This document shows, piece by piece, positions 15,144 to 22,186 of a DNA stretch of 64,000 nt (positions are counted from its first letter, which is position 1; every line of letters starts with the position of its first letter). A program made the position numbers and the translations under genes. The notes beneath the pieces are model-generated. The model did not search any database. It saw only the letters and a program-made list of their open reading frames with translations, and was not told the origin of the DNA. This DNA is from Bacteroides fragilis (GTDB lineage Bacteria; Bacteroidota; Bacteroidia; Bacteroidales; Bacteroidaceae), in assembly GCF_002849695.1 (NCBI RefSeq), contig NZ_CP018937.1, positions 5,022,001 to 5,086,000 on the forward strand. The letters are read 5' to 3'.

Positions 15144-15881
15144 ATGAAAATGGCTCTTTCTGATTTTTCTTTACGGAAGAAAGGGATCTACGGCATTCTG
15201 CATGTCATCATCCTGCTGCTTTCTCTTTTTCTGGTCATCAGTATTTCGATTGATACATTCAAGGGCATCCCTTTTTATACTCAGTCGGTATATATGAAAG
15301 TCCAGTTGTGGATTTGTGTCTTGTTCCTGTTCGACTTTATTCTCGAATTGTTTCTTTCGAAAAACAAATGGCACTATCTCAGTACACACTTCATTTTCCT
15401 GCTGGTGGCGATACCCTACCAGAATATTATATCGTATATGGGATGGACTTTCTCTCCCGAAGTGACTTATATGATTCGTTTCGTTCCCTTAGTACGGGGG
15501 GGGTATGCGATGGCCATTGTGGTAGGTTGGCTCACTTATAATAAGGCTTCCGGTCTGTTTGTCTCTTATTTGACTATGCTGCTTGCCACTGTCTATTTTT
15601 CCAGTCTGGCTTTCTTTGTGCTTGAGCATAAAGTCAACCCGCTGGTGACCGGTTACGGAGATGCGCTCTGGTGGGCATTTATGGATGTGACTACGGTTGG
15701 TTCCAACATCATTGCCGTCACCGTGACGGGACGTGTACTCTCGGTGCTGCTGGCTGCACTGGGTATGATGATGTTCCCGATTTTTACTGTTTATGTCACT
15801 AGTCTGATTCAGAAGAAGAATAAAGAGAAAGAAGAATATTACAAGCAGTTGGAGGCGGCCGATGACAGTAAACAAAAGTAA
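15144..15881 (+). CDS. Ion-channel-like membrane protein with altered selectivity filter
   Basis: 245 residues from the ATG at 15144; a GTG six bases upstream would add two residues. It has six hydrophobic segments, with positive residues in the fourth (MIRFVPLVRGG), as in voltage-gated-like channels. The pore loop is WWAFMDVTTVGSN, and GRVLSVLLAALGMMMFPIFT is the inner helix. Canonical K+ channels have TVGYG; here residues 184-188 are T-V-G-S-N, so K+ selectivity is uncertain. A short coiled tail ends the protein. It is divergent from gadC and may balance charge during acid stress (inference). A run of eight G at 15496-15503 lies inside the gene. Confidence 0.75.
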   Translation: MKMALSDFSLRKKGIYGILHVIILLLSLFLVISISIDTFKGIPFYTQSVYMKVQLWICVLFLFDFILELFLSKNKWHYLSTHFIFLLVAIPYQNIISYMGWTFSPEVTYMIRFVPLVRGGYAMAIVVGWLTYNKASGLFVSYLTMLLATVYFSSLAFFVLEHKVNPLVTGYGDALWWAFMDVTTVGSNIIAVTVTGRVLSVLLAALGMMMFPIFTVYVTSLIQKKNKEKEEYYKQLEAADDSKQK

Positions 15882-16010
15882 GGCTTTTCAGCTCTCTGTC
15901 CCGCAGGGACGGGAGTTGATATAGAGAAAGGGAAATAGCTCTATCCGAAGAATGCGTCATTGGAGTGCGTACCCTATGGGAGGGCATCTGTCACGTCGAA
16001 TGCCGGTTCC

Positions 16011-16098
16011 GTTTACATACCGGGGTAAATGCTTTTACGTACCGGGGTAAATGGCTTTACATACCGAGGTAAATGCTTTTACATGCCGGGGTAAATGG
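16011..16098. repeat. Tandem array, four 22-base units (array 1)
   Basis: Four consecutive 22-base units start at 16011, 16033, 16055 and 16077, with a partial fifth from 16099. Each has the pattern TTTAC-ATACCGGG-GTAAA-TG and differs from the others at one to four positions. TTTAC and GTAAA are inverted within and between units. The array lies in the 380-base gap between the channel gene and mdh, which also holds a small hairpin near 15890-15915 and the mdh terminator. Unit length is not a multiple of three and there are no spacers, so it is neither coding nor CRISPR. Confidence 0.85.
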
Positions 16099-16196
16099 TT
16101 TTACATAGAAAGGGGAAATTCAGGTAAATATAATCTGCTGGTTATCAGTGTTACTGAGGCGGTCGCCCAAGTCGATGTTTTCCGGATAAAACTAAA

Positions 16197-16233
16197 AATA
16201 CTGCCCATCCGCATATGGCAGACAGGCAGTATT
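16197..16233 (-). terminator. Terminator of mdh
   Basis: AATACTGCC (16197-16205) and GGCAGTATT (16225-16233) form a perfect 9-base stem. On the minus strand it is followed by TTTTTAGTTTT, the classical intrinsic terminator layout, about 30 bases after the mdh stop. Confidence 0.85.
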
Positions 16234-16261
16234 CCAACTAATTAAACTTTGTATGATGTCA

Positions 16262-17263
16262 TCAATTTATATGCTTGTTCAGCTCGTGCCATTTATTGAT
16301 TTCCGGAAGGATACCCATAGCTATCACTTCATCACGCAGTTTGCATAAGTGAGCGTAGCTCTCTTCCATTTCTTTCTGCTCTTCAGGAGTACCTTGTACT
16401 TCTTTATAGCTAACGCCTTCTTTGGTGATGGAAGTTTCCATTGCCATCAGGATGTGGTCGAACTTCTTGTCAGATACATAAGTGCCTGCCGGCCAGCGGA
16501 AAGGTTGTCCGCCCATGGCTGCCGCGATCATTTCGATAGACAGATAAGCCGGGCTTTGGAATGAAGAGCGTCCGCGCAGATCAATGATGTGTTTTCCACC
16601 TTGAATAACGCGTACTTTCAGATCTTCCCAATCCTGCATAGGCATGCGTGGAGTATCGATAATCTTGGTCAGCGCTTCACCTTGTACTTTAGTGGTAGAA
16701 GCAAATACGGCCATCTGTTCTCCGTGGCCGCCATATGTACGGCAGTTTACAATTTCGGATGCGGGGATATGGAGGTACTTCACCAGTTCGTTTTGCAGGC
16801 GGGTGCTGTCCAGAGCGGCCAGTGTGGATACCTGTGACGGTTTCAAGCCGGCATAGAGCAATACAATCAGTCCGGTGATATCGGCAGGATTGAACACTAC
16901 GACCACATGTTTCACATCCGGGCAATACTGGCGGATATCTTTACCAAACTGGGCTGCGATTTCTGCGTTACCTTTCAACAAGTCTTCACGGGTCATGCCT
17001 GCTTTACGGGCGGCACCACCGGATGACACAATGTACTTCGCACCTGATAAAGCTTCTTTGATATCTGAAGTGTAAGTCAGGTTTACGCCTTCGAACGCAC
17101 AGTGGTACAGCTCCTCGGCTACACCTTCCAAAGCTGGTGCATAAGGATCATACAGACAAATGTTCGGAGTCAGTTTCATCATCAGGGCAGTCTGTGCCAT
17201 GTTAGAGCCAATCATTCCGGCAGCTCCTACGATCGTAAGTTTTTCGTTGGTTAAGAATTCCAT
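16262..17263 (-). CDS. mdh: Malate dehydrogenase
   Basis: 333 residues with the lactate/malate dehydrogenase fold. The NAD-binding glycine motif is VGAAGMIGSNMA near residues 12-23, an acidic residue follows in CLYDPYAP, and the catalytic region is around STRLQNELVKYL and YGGHGEQMAVF, where His is the proton acceptor. It converts malate and oxaloacetate with NAD; in Bacteroides it runs in the reductive fumarate/succinate branch of glucose fermentation. The length is normal. It is transcribed alone, with a -7 element upstream and a terminator downstream. Confidence 0.92.
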   Translation of the reverse strand: MEFLTNEKLTIVGAAGMIGSNMAQTALMMKLTPNICLYDPYAPALEGVAEELYHCAFEGVNLTYTSDIKEALSGAKYIVSSGGAARKAGMTREDLLKGNAEIAAQFGKDIRQYCPDVKHVVVVFNPADITGLIVLLYAGLKPSQVSTLAALDSTRLQNELVKYLHIPASEIVNCRTYGGHGEQMAVFASTTKVQGEALTKIIDTPRMPMQDWEDLKVRVIQGGKHIIDLRGRSSFQSPAYLSIEMIAAAMGGQPFRWPAGTYVSDKKFDHILMAMETSITKEGVSYKEVQGTPEEQKEMEESYAHLCKLRDEVIAMGILPEINKWHELNKHIN

Positions 17264-17313
17264 AATTTATATCTTTTTTAATTCGACAATTGCTTTGTTT
17301 CTTGTTTCCGGTG

Positions 17314-17321
17314 CAAAGATA
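17314..17321 (-). promoter_or_regulatory. -7 element of mdh
   Basis: CAAAGATA on the plus strand is TATCTTTG on the minus strand, a full -7 match, giving a leader of about 44 bases. No convincing -33 TTTG is seen at the right distance. Confidence 0.55.
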
Positions 17322-17454
17322 ACTCGTTTAAACGCAGGTTGTTTATCGAAAAAAGTTTTGCGCTATAATGAAAAGTTATCGTCTGCGGATGATAACAAAC
17401 AGATGCAGCGATATGTTTTTCGACGGCTTATTATTCTTACGTCTGTTTTTTATT

Positions 17455-17462
17455 TATCTTTG
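17455..17462 (+). promoter_or_regulatory. -7 element of cvfB
   Basis: TATCTTTG, an exact match. RNA would start near 17469, only a few bases before the first ATG (17474), so the second in-frame ATG (17483) may be the one used. The -33 region is weak. Confidence 0.55.
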
Positions 17463-17473
17463 TCACAAACTGA

Positions 17474-18322
17474 ATGAAGATTATGAGTATTGAATTAGGA
17501 AAATTCAACCAGCTTGAGGTAGTCAAGCAGGTAGATTTCGGTATGTATCTGGATGGCGGAGAAGAAGGCGAAATTCTGCTGCCTACCCGTTATGTGCCCG
17601 AAGATTGTAAGGTGGGAGACTGGTTGAACGTCTTCCTCTATCTGGATAATGAAGAACGGTTGATAGCCACTACGCTGACACCTTTGGTACAAGTAGGCGA
17701 GTTTGTTTGTCTGGAGGTATCTTGGGTCAATCAGTTCGGAGCTTTCCTCAATTGGGGACTGATGAAGGACCTGTTTGTCCCTTTCAGTGAGCAGAAGATG
17801 AAGATGCAGGTAGGGAATAAATACGTCATTCATGCCTACATTGACGATGAAAGTTTCCGCATCGTAGCTTCAGCCAAGGTAGACCGCTATTTGTCCAAAG
17901 AGAAAGCTCCTTATCAGCCGGGCGAAGAGGTGAACATACTTATCTGGCAGAAGACGGACCTTGGGTTTAAGGCGATCATTGAGAATATGTACAGTGGTTT
18001 GCTGTATGATAGTGAGATCTTTCAGACCTTACATACGGGCGATACGCTGAAAGCATATATTAAGCAGGTACGCGAAGACGGCAAGATAGACCTGATTCTC
18101 CAGAAACCGGGTTTTGAGAAAGTTGATGATTTCTCAAAAACACTTTACCGCTATATTGCAGACCACGGCGGACGGATCGGATTGAATGACAAGAGCCCCG
18201 CCGAAGAGATTTACGATGTTTTCGGTGTCAGTAAGAAGACATTCAAGAAAGCCGTTGGCGACTTATATAAGAAACGTCTGATCCTGCTCCACGAAGACGG
18301 AATCGAGTTGGTTCGTCCCTAA
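17474..18322 (+). CDS. cvfB: CvfB-type S1 RNA-binding protein
   Basis: 282 residues. It has the CvfB/YitL layout of repeated S1-like barrels and a C-terminal winged helix. The first barrel contains FGMYLDGGEEGEILLPTRYV, the second FGAFLNWGLMKDLFVPFSEQ, and the third LGFKAIIENMYSGLLYDSEI. The winged helix is about residues 225-280 (PAEEIYDVFGVSKKTFKKAV). CvfB proteins bind RNA and influence expression in Gram-positive bacteria; the role in Bacteroides is not defined. It is a single gene between a promoter and a strong hairpin. Confidence 0.87.
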   Translation: MKIMSIELGKFNQLEVVKQVDFGMYLDGGEEGEILLPTRYVPEDCKVGDWLNVFLYLDNEERLIATTLTPLVQVGEFVCLEVSWVNQFGAFLNWGLMKDLFVPFSEQKMKMQVGNKYVIHAYIDDESFRIVASAKVDRYLSKEKAPYQPGEEVNILIWQKTDLGFKAIIENMYSGLLYDSEIFQTLHTGDTLKAYIKQVREDGKIDLILQKPGFEKVDDFSKTLYRYIADHGGRIGLNDKSPAEEIYDVFGVSKKTFKKAVGDLYKKRLILLHEDGIELVRP

Positions 18323-18363
18323 ACTGAATAGGGAAAACCCTACGTATGAATAGACAGAATCAT

Positions 18364-18393
18364 TAGGGTGGGGAGTTTCCTCACCCTATTTTT
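18364..18393 (+). terminator. Terminator of cvfB
   Basis: TAGGGTG (18364-18370) pairs with CACCCTA (18382-18388), followed by TTTTTG, 40 bases after the cvfB stop. Confidence 0.82.
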
Positions 18394-18424
18394 GTGATAT
18401 TAAAAACAATAAAAACTAAACGAT

Positions 18425-19102
18425 ATGCGAAAAGTAATCATAACCCTTTGTTTCTTGTTCGCTGCATTTATGGCACAAGCCGGAAGAATCAGCGGAATAA
18501 ATATCCAGAGTGCAGGTGAGGCGATTCTTGTCTTTATGGATGGCGAACAGATATGCACGCCGACAGAGACTTGCTTCATAGCCAACTATTCGGGCAGACA
18601 CCGCATAGAGGTATATGCCGCGCGCTATATCCCGCGCACCGGACAGAGTGTAAAAGGAGATTTGTTGTTTCAGGAATGGGTGTCAAATCCCGGTATGAAC
18701 ATACGGGATATCCGGGTAGGTAGAGACAATCGTCCCGATTTCCGTCCGGACCGTCCTGATTACCCCGACCGTCCGTCACGTCCCGGATACGGATATGATG
18801 TGGTGATGAACCGTGCAGAGTTCGACCGCTTTCTGAGAACAGTGAAAGATAAGCCTTTCGATTCTGACCGCAATAAACTGATCGAGACTACGCTTGTCTC
18901 TACCGGCTTTACTTCCGATCAATGCCTCCAGTTGGTTAAGTTGTTCAGTTTCGACAGTGAAAAAATAAAGCTGATGCAGGCCATGTATCCGCGGATTGTT
19001 GATAAACCGAATTTTTATCTGGTTATTGAGAGTCTGACCTTTCAGTCCGATAAGAATAAGATGAACGAATTTGTGAGAAAATACCATAGTCAACGTAACT
19101 AA
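18425..19102 (+). CDS. Secreted DUF4476 protein
   Basis: 225 residues. A signal peptide MRKVIITLCFLFAAFMAQA is followed by a beta-rich domain (about 20-95), then a Pro/Asp/Arg linker (repeated RPD and DRP) at 103-122. The C-terminal DUF4476 domain, about 130-222, contains FDSDRNKLIETTLVSTGFTS and FDSEKIKLMQAMYPRIVDKP. DUF4476 is common in Bacteroidetes envelope proteins and has no known activity. It is the first gene of a three-gene operon with gaps of 14 and 9 bases. Confidence 0.85.
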   Translation: MRKVIITLCFLFAAFMAQAGRISGINIQSAGEAILVFMDGEQICTPTETCFIANYSGRHRIEVYAARYIPRTGQSVKGDLLFQEWVSNPGMNIRDIRVGRDNRPDFRPDRPDYPDRPSRPGYGYDVVMNRAEFDRFLRTVKDKPFDSDRNKLIETTLVSTGFTSDQCLQLVKLFSFDSEKIKLMQAMYPRIVDKPNFYLVIESLTFQSDKNKMNEFVRKYHSQRN

Positions 19103-19116
19103 AACCTATATAAATT

Positions 19117-19785
19117 ATGAAAAAGATACATGTTTCAGCAATACTACTCTTGCTCGTTGTCATGAGTAGTTGTGCCAGCCTGTTGGCAGATTTCAGGAAC
19201 AGCCAACTGATGGGGATTCAGAAAGGAATGACGCAACAAGAGGTGAAAACCATTCTTGGAGAACCGAACTACAGACGCTTTGATGGTGGCATGGAAGAGT
19301 GGGAATATCGCGGGTACCTTTCCAAAGCAGGGCCTTCGGTGATTTGCGTTAACTTTATAGACAACCGTGTCGTAGGGCTGGATTCGTTCAAGGACGGTGC
19401 ACCCACTGTTCCTCCCGCTCCATCTTTCTCTTTAGGTATTGGCGGTACGGTTTCCGCTTCGGAAGTGGGGCCTTCCTATAGCTACAGGGCAATGAGAAAT
19501 GATGAATTTGCCCGCTTCCTGAATGATGCAAAGAGTAAAACATTCGACTCGGACAGGACGGACTTTATCGAAAAAGCAGCGAGTTCTACCGGGTTTACTT
19601 CAGAGCAATGCCGTAGACTGATAAAACTTTATAGCTTTGATGATGACCGCACTAAGGTGCTGAAGATACTTTACCCGAGTGTAGTGGATAAAGATAACTT
19701 CTCCATAGCAGTAGATGAACTGGACTTCCTGTCGAATCGGAGTACTGTGAAGGATTTTGTGAAGAATTATAATAGAACTAAATAG
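19117..19785 (+). CDS. Lipoprotein with SmpA-like and DUF4476 domains
   Basis: 222 residues. The lipoprotein signal ends LLVVMSSC, with Cys near residue 19. Next comes a BamE/SmpA-type segment: IQKGMTQQEVKTILGEPNYR is the usual start of this small fold, and EEWEYRGYLS is its second strand. After a Pro-rich linker, a DUF4476 domain (residues 125-220) closely resembles that of the upstream gene (FDSDRTDFIEKAASSTGFTS). The two genes therefore share a duplicated C-terminal domain on different N-terminal modules. Likely anchored in the envelope; the function is unknown. Confidence 0.83.
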   Translation: MKKIHVSAILLLLVVMSSCASLLADFRNSQLMGIQKGMTQQEVKTILGEPNYRRFDGGMEEWEYRGYLSKAGPSVICVNFIDNRVVGLDSFKDGAPTVPPAPSFSLGIGGTVSASEVGPSYSYRAMRNDEFARFLNDAKSKTFDSDRTDFIEKAASSTGFTSEQCRRLIKLYSFDDDRTKVLKILYPSVVDKDNFSIAVDELDFLSNRSTVKDFVKNYNRTK

Positions 19786-19794
19786 ACTTGAGAT

Positions 19795-20691
19795 ATGAAG
19801 AAACGAGTACTGATATTCTTTCTGGCCATCGGAATCACTGCTGTAAGTAGTGTGAGCATGGCTGCCATGAGCAATAGCCGCATTCGTAAGGAGACTCGTT
19901 TCCTTACCGACAAGATGGCTTATGAATTGAACCTGAGTACGGGACAATATAATGATGTATACGAAATCAATTATGATTTTGTTTACTCCATCCGTTATCT
20001 GATGGACGATGTGATGCGGGGAGAAGAGTGGGCGCTCGATAAATACTATCGCACGTTGGATATTCGTAACGATGACTTACGATGGGTGCTGACTGCTTCA
20101 CAATATCGGCGTTTTATAGGGGTGGATTATTTCTATCGCCCGATTTACGCCAATGGCGGAGGCTGGAGCTTCCGGGTCTATATCCGGTATACAAACCATA
20201 ACCACTTCTATTTCGGAAAGCCTTACCACTATAGCAGTTATTGCGGCGGACACTATCGTACGCACTATCATAACAGCTATTATCGCGGACGTTACCGGCA
20301 TGACTTCTATTCCGGTTCCCACAGCATAAGAGATCACCGGAATTATAACACGCACCGTCGTTCCGATTTCGGTACGGTAACTATACGTCCTAATTCGGCA
20401 CGGAGAGATGATGTGCGGAGGAATGATGTGCGGAGGGAAAGTTCTGCCTCACGAGATAAAAACAGGGTGACTCCGAGGAGTTCGGCAACTCCCAATAGGG
20501 TGACTCCTGAACGTACGGATAGCAGACGCAGTAGTAGCCGGAGCCAGGAGAGGGTGAAGAGTAATAATGGCACCCGAAGTTCAGTCTCTGAGCGTTCTTC
20601 TTCAAGCAGACGCAGCAGTGGAAATTCTGCTTCAGGGAGTAGCCGTAGTTCTTCTTCCCGCTCGTCGGAAAGAGGGAGCCGGGATAAATAA
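19795..20691 (+). CDS. Secreted protein with Tyr/His-rich centre and Ser/Arg-rich tail
   Basis: 298 residues. A signal peptide (MKKRVLIFFLAIGITAVSSV) precedes a helical domain (about 28-110) with LNLSTGQYNDVYEINYDFVY. The middle (130-190) is very rich in Tyr, His and Arg (HYRTHYHNSYYRGRYRHDFY). The tail from about 200 is low-complexity Ser/Arg with a short duplication RRDDVRRNDVRRE. The tail is strongly basic and likely disordered; it might bind nucleic acid, polysaccharide or metals outside the inner membrane (inference). It is the last gene of the DUF4476 operon. No enzyme motif is seen. Confidence 0.75.
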   Translation: MKKRVLIFFLAIGITAVSSVSMAAMSNSRIRKETRFLTDKMAYELNLSTGQYNDVYEINYDFVYSIRYLMDDVMRGEEWALDKYYRTLDIRNDDLRWVLTASQYRRFIGVDYFYRPIYANGGGWSFRVYIRYTNHNHFYFGKPYHYSSYCGGHYRTHYHNSYYRGRYRHDFYSGSHSIRDHRNYNTHRRSDFGTVTIRPNSARRDDVRRNDVRRESSASRDKNRVTPRSSATPNRVTPERTDSRRSSSRSQERVKSNNGTRSSVSERSSSSRRSSGNSASGSSRSSSSRSSERGSRDK

Positions 20692-20724
20692 CGTCAGTTC
20701 GACGAATTTTATTTGTCTGCATTT

Positions 20725-20793
20725 CGATCTTCCACCTTCCATCTTTTTGAGTTTATCACTCTAATAATCAAAGAAATATCCGGTGGAAGATCG
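20725..20793. repeat. Inverted repeat CGATCTTCCACC
   Basis: CGATCTTCCACC (20725-20736) is repeated in inverted form as GGTGGAAGATCG (20782-20793), 45 bases apart. Further TCTTCCACC words lie near 20811 and 20835. They lie in the 590-base gap after the DUF4476 operon and could form a long hairpin that stops or protects the transcript. Confidence 0.6.
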
Positions 20794-20986
20794 CATTTTT
20801 CAGCCCTTTATCTTCCACCCGTATCTTCCATCTTCCACCTACTGTTTTAAGGCAAAAGTAAGGCGTAAAATGCTGGTAATCAGCCGAAAGATACGCGTTT
20901 CTTAAGCAAATACACCTCTTAAAGCATTTCGTTTTCCCTTGTTGTTTAACCGGAAATGGTGCAATCTGCATCCGGTTTCGGGCAGG

Positions 20987-21055
20987 CGTGCCCATGAGCC
21001 CGGGTACACGTGCCCATGAGTCCGTATACCCGGGCTTATAAGCCCGGGTATACGG
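20987..21055. repeat. 22-base tandem array ending in a 34-base perfect palindrome (array 2)
   Basis: Units start at 20987, 21009 and 21031. Units one and two share CGTGCCCATGAG then C-or-T plus CCG; unit three matches unit one at 17 of 22 positions. Bases 21022-21055 form a perfect 34-base palindrome centred on TTATAA at 21036-21041, with arms containing TACCCGGG. The period equals that of arrays 1 and 3, with unrelated sequence. The rest of the gap, 21056-21163, shows nothing else. Confidence 0.75.
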
Positions 21056-21163
21056 GACGAGATAAAGATACCGACATGAATGATTAAATATTGATAATTA
21101 GATGATTAAATATGAAATAGAATAGAGAAACGATTCATGTGAACTGGTTAAATGAAAGAAAAA

Positions 21164-21201
21164 GAACCGCTGTCCTCCGGGGGGTAGAGTGGCAGCGGTT
21201 C
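21164..21201 (-). terminator. Terminator of the 117-residue ORF
   Basis: GAACCGCTG (21164-21172) and CAGCGGTTC (21193-21201) form a perfect 9-base stem. On the minus strand it continues into TTTTTCTTTC, so it ends leftward transcription, about 80 bases after the stop of the gene at 21282-21635. Confidence 0.75.
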
Positions 21202-21281
21202 GACGAGTTAACTGGTTTGGTGAGTCGGATTTAGATTTAAAGTCAATTATAAAAGAGAATTTATTATGAAAGATCAAAGTA

Positions 21282-21635
21282 CTATAGCCCGTCTATAATG
21301 ACAGGCGTTTTGTGATAATGGTTCTTTTTGCATATTTGATTGATCCGGGATATATATTTGGAAGTGGCATACGCCTGGCTTGGTGTACGTTTCAGGCACG
21401 AATATTTCACTTTATGAATTTCTAAAAGAAGTTCGGCTACAAAGACAATCATGTCTGCACGTTCGATATGGGAAGGTGAACAGAAACACTCTGCATATTC
21501 GTAATCCCGGGTAGAGAGTGTATAATGCAGAATCTTTTTACCTCGCTGAAAAATAAAATCCAACCGATACCAACCGTTTGCGTTGGTTCTGCGCCGGTGG
21601 AAAGACAAGATTTTGATAGTAGATTGTTTGCCCAT
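21282..21635 (-). CDS. Hypothetical protein, 117 residues
   Basis: No recognised family. The sequence is basic and balanced (SFHRRRTNANGWYRLDFIFQ then RGKKILHYTLSTRDYEYAEC), with a helix near residue 60-75 (ADMIVFVAELLLEIHK). A leftward terminator lies downstream, and a -7-like TACGTTTG (21647-21640) lies very close to the ATG, which would make the leader unusually short. It is kept as a probable gene because it has a clear terminator and natural composition, but a spurious frame is not excluded. Confidence 0.42.
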   Translation of the reverse strand: MGKQSTIKILSFHRRRTNANGWYRLDFIFQRGKKILHYTLSTRDYEYAECFCSPSHIERADMIVFVAELLLEIHKVKYSCLKRTPSQAYATSKYISRINQICKKNHYHKTPVIIDGL

Positions 21636-21647
21636 AGCTCAAACGTA

Positions 21648-22186
21648 TATCGGGCAGGGAAAAATGAACGGCCCTGCTGACCCGCTGAACTACATCATTC
21701 CATTGCAGAGCAAGAAAAGCATATATGCTGACCCATTACGGTATCAGACACGGGGGCAGAGCCGTCTTTTATCCAGAAGCTGCGGACATAAATAAATTAT
21801 GCCCGTAGCTAAAGTTAGACAAAGAATGCTTTCTATGTCTTGCTCTCCAAGCGAGAGAATGTTGTAGTTCACCACAAAGATGGTGATAATTTCTGAATTG
21901 CCATAGCAAACGGCTAAAAAATGTACAATGAAACACTTTTTACGGTGGAATTGTTTGCTGAATACCCTTTGTATAGGGGGACTTAACAAAGAAATAACGG
22001 TTCTGTGTCGGTAAATGCTCTCTTAGCAGATAAATCAGTTAGGATGGGGATGTGTCAAAAGCCTTTTCACCAAATAGATTATCACAGATTAACAACTTTA
22101 CTAATCAATGACTTAAAATTCACTCTGTGTTACTCTGTGTCCTCTGTGGTGAGTTTCCCTCTATTCTGCTTTGGGTATCTGATAAA
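21648..22186. other. Intergenic region with a short interspersed-repeat-like stretch
   Basis: About 540 bases without a supported gene. Near 22082-22152 it contains TCACAGATTAACA followed by CTCTGTGTTACTCTGTGTC and CTCTGTGGTGA. These words resemble the arms of the inverted repeat at 55039-55118, so both may belong to one degenerate intergenic repeat family. Confidence 0.4.

Noticed and set aside
16011..16098. CRISPR array
   Set aside because: Units are directly joined without variable spacers and are only 22 bases long; no cas genes are present.
21266..21298. Ten-residue leader peptide MKDQSTIARL
   Set aside because: Too short to support, no downstream gene on the same strand, and it overlaps the end of the opposite-strand ORF.
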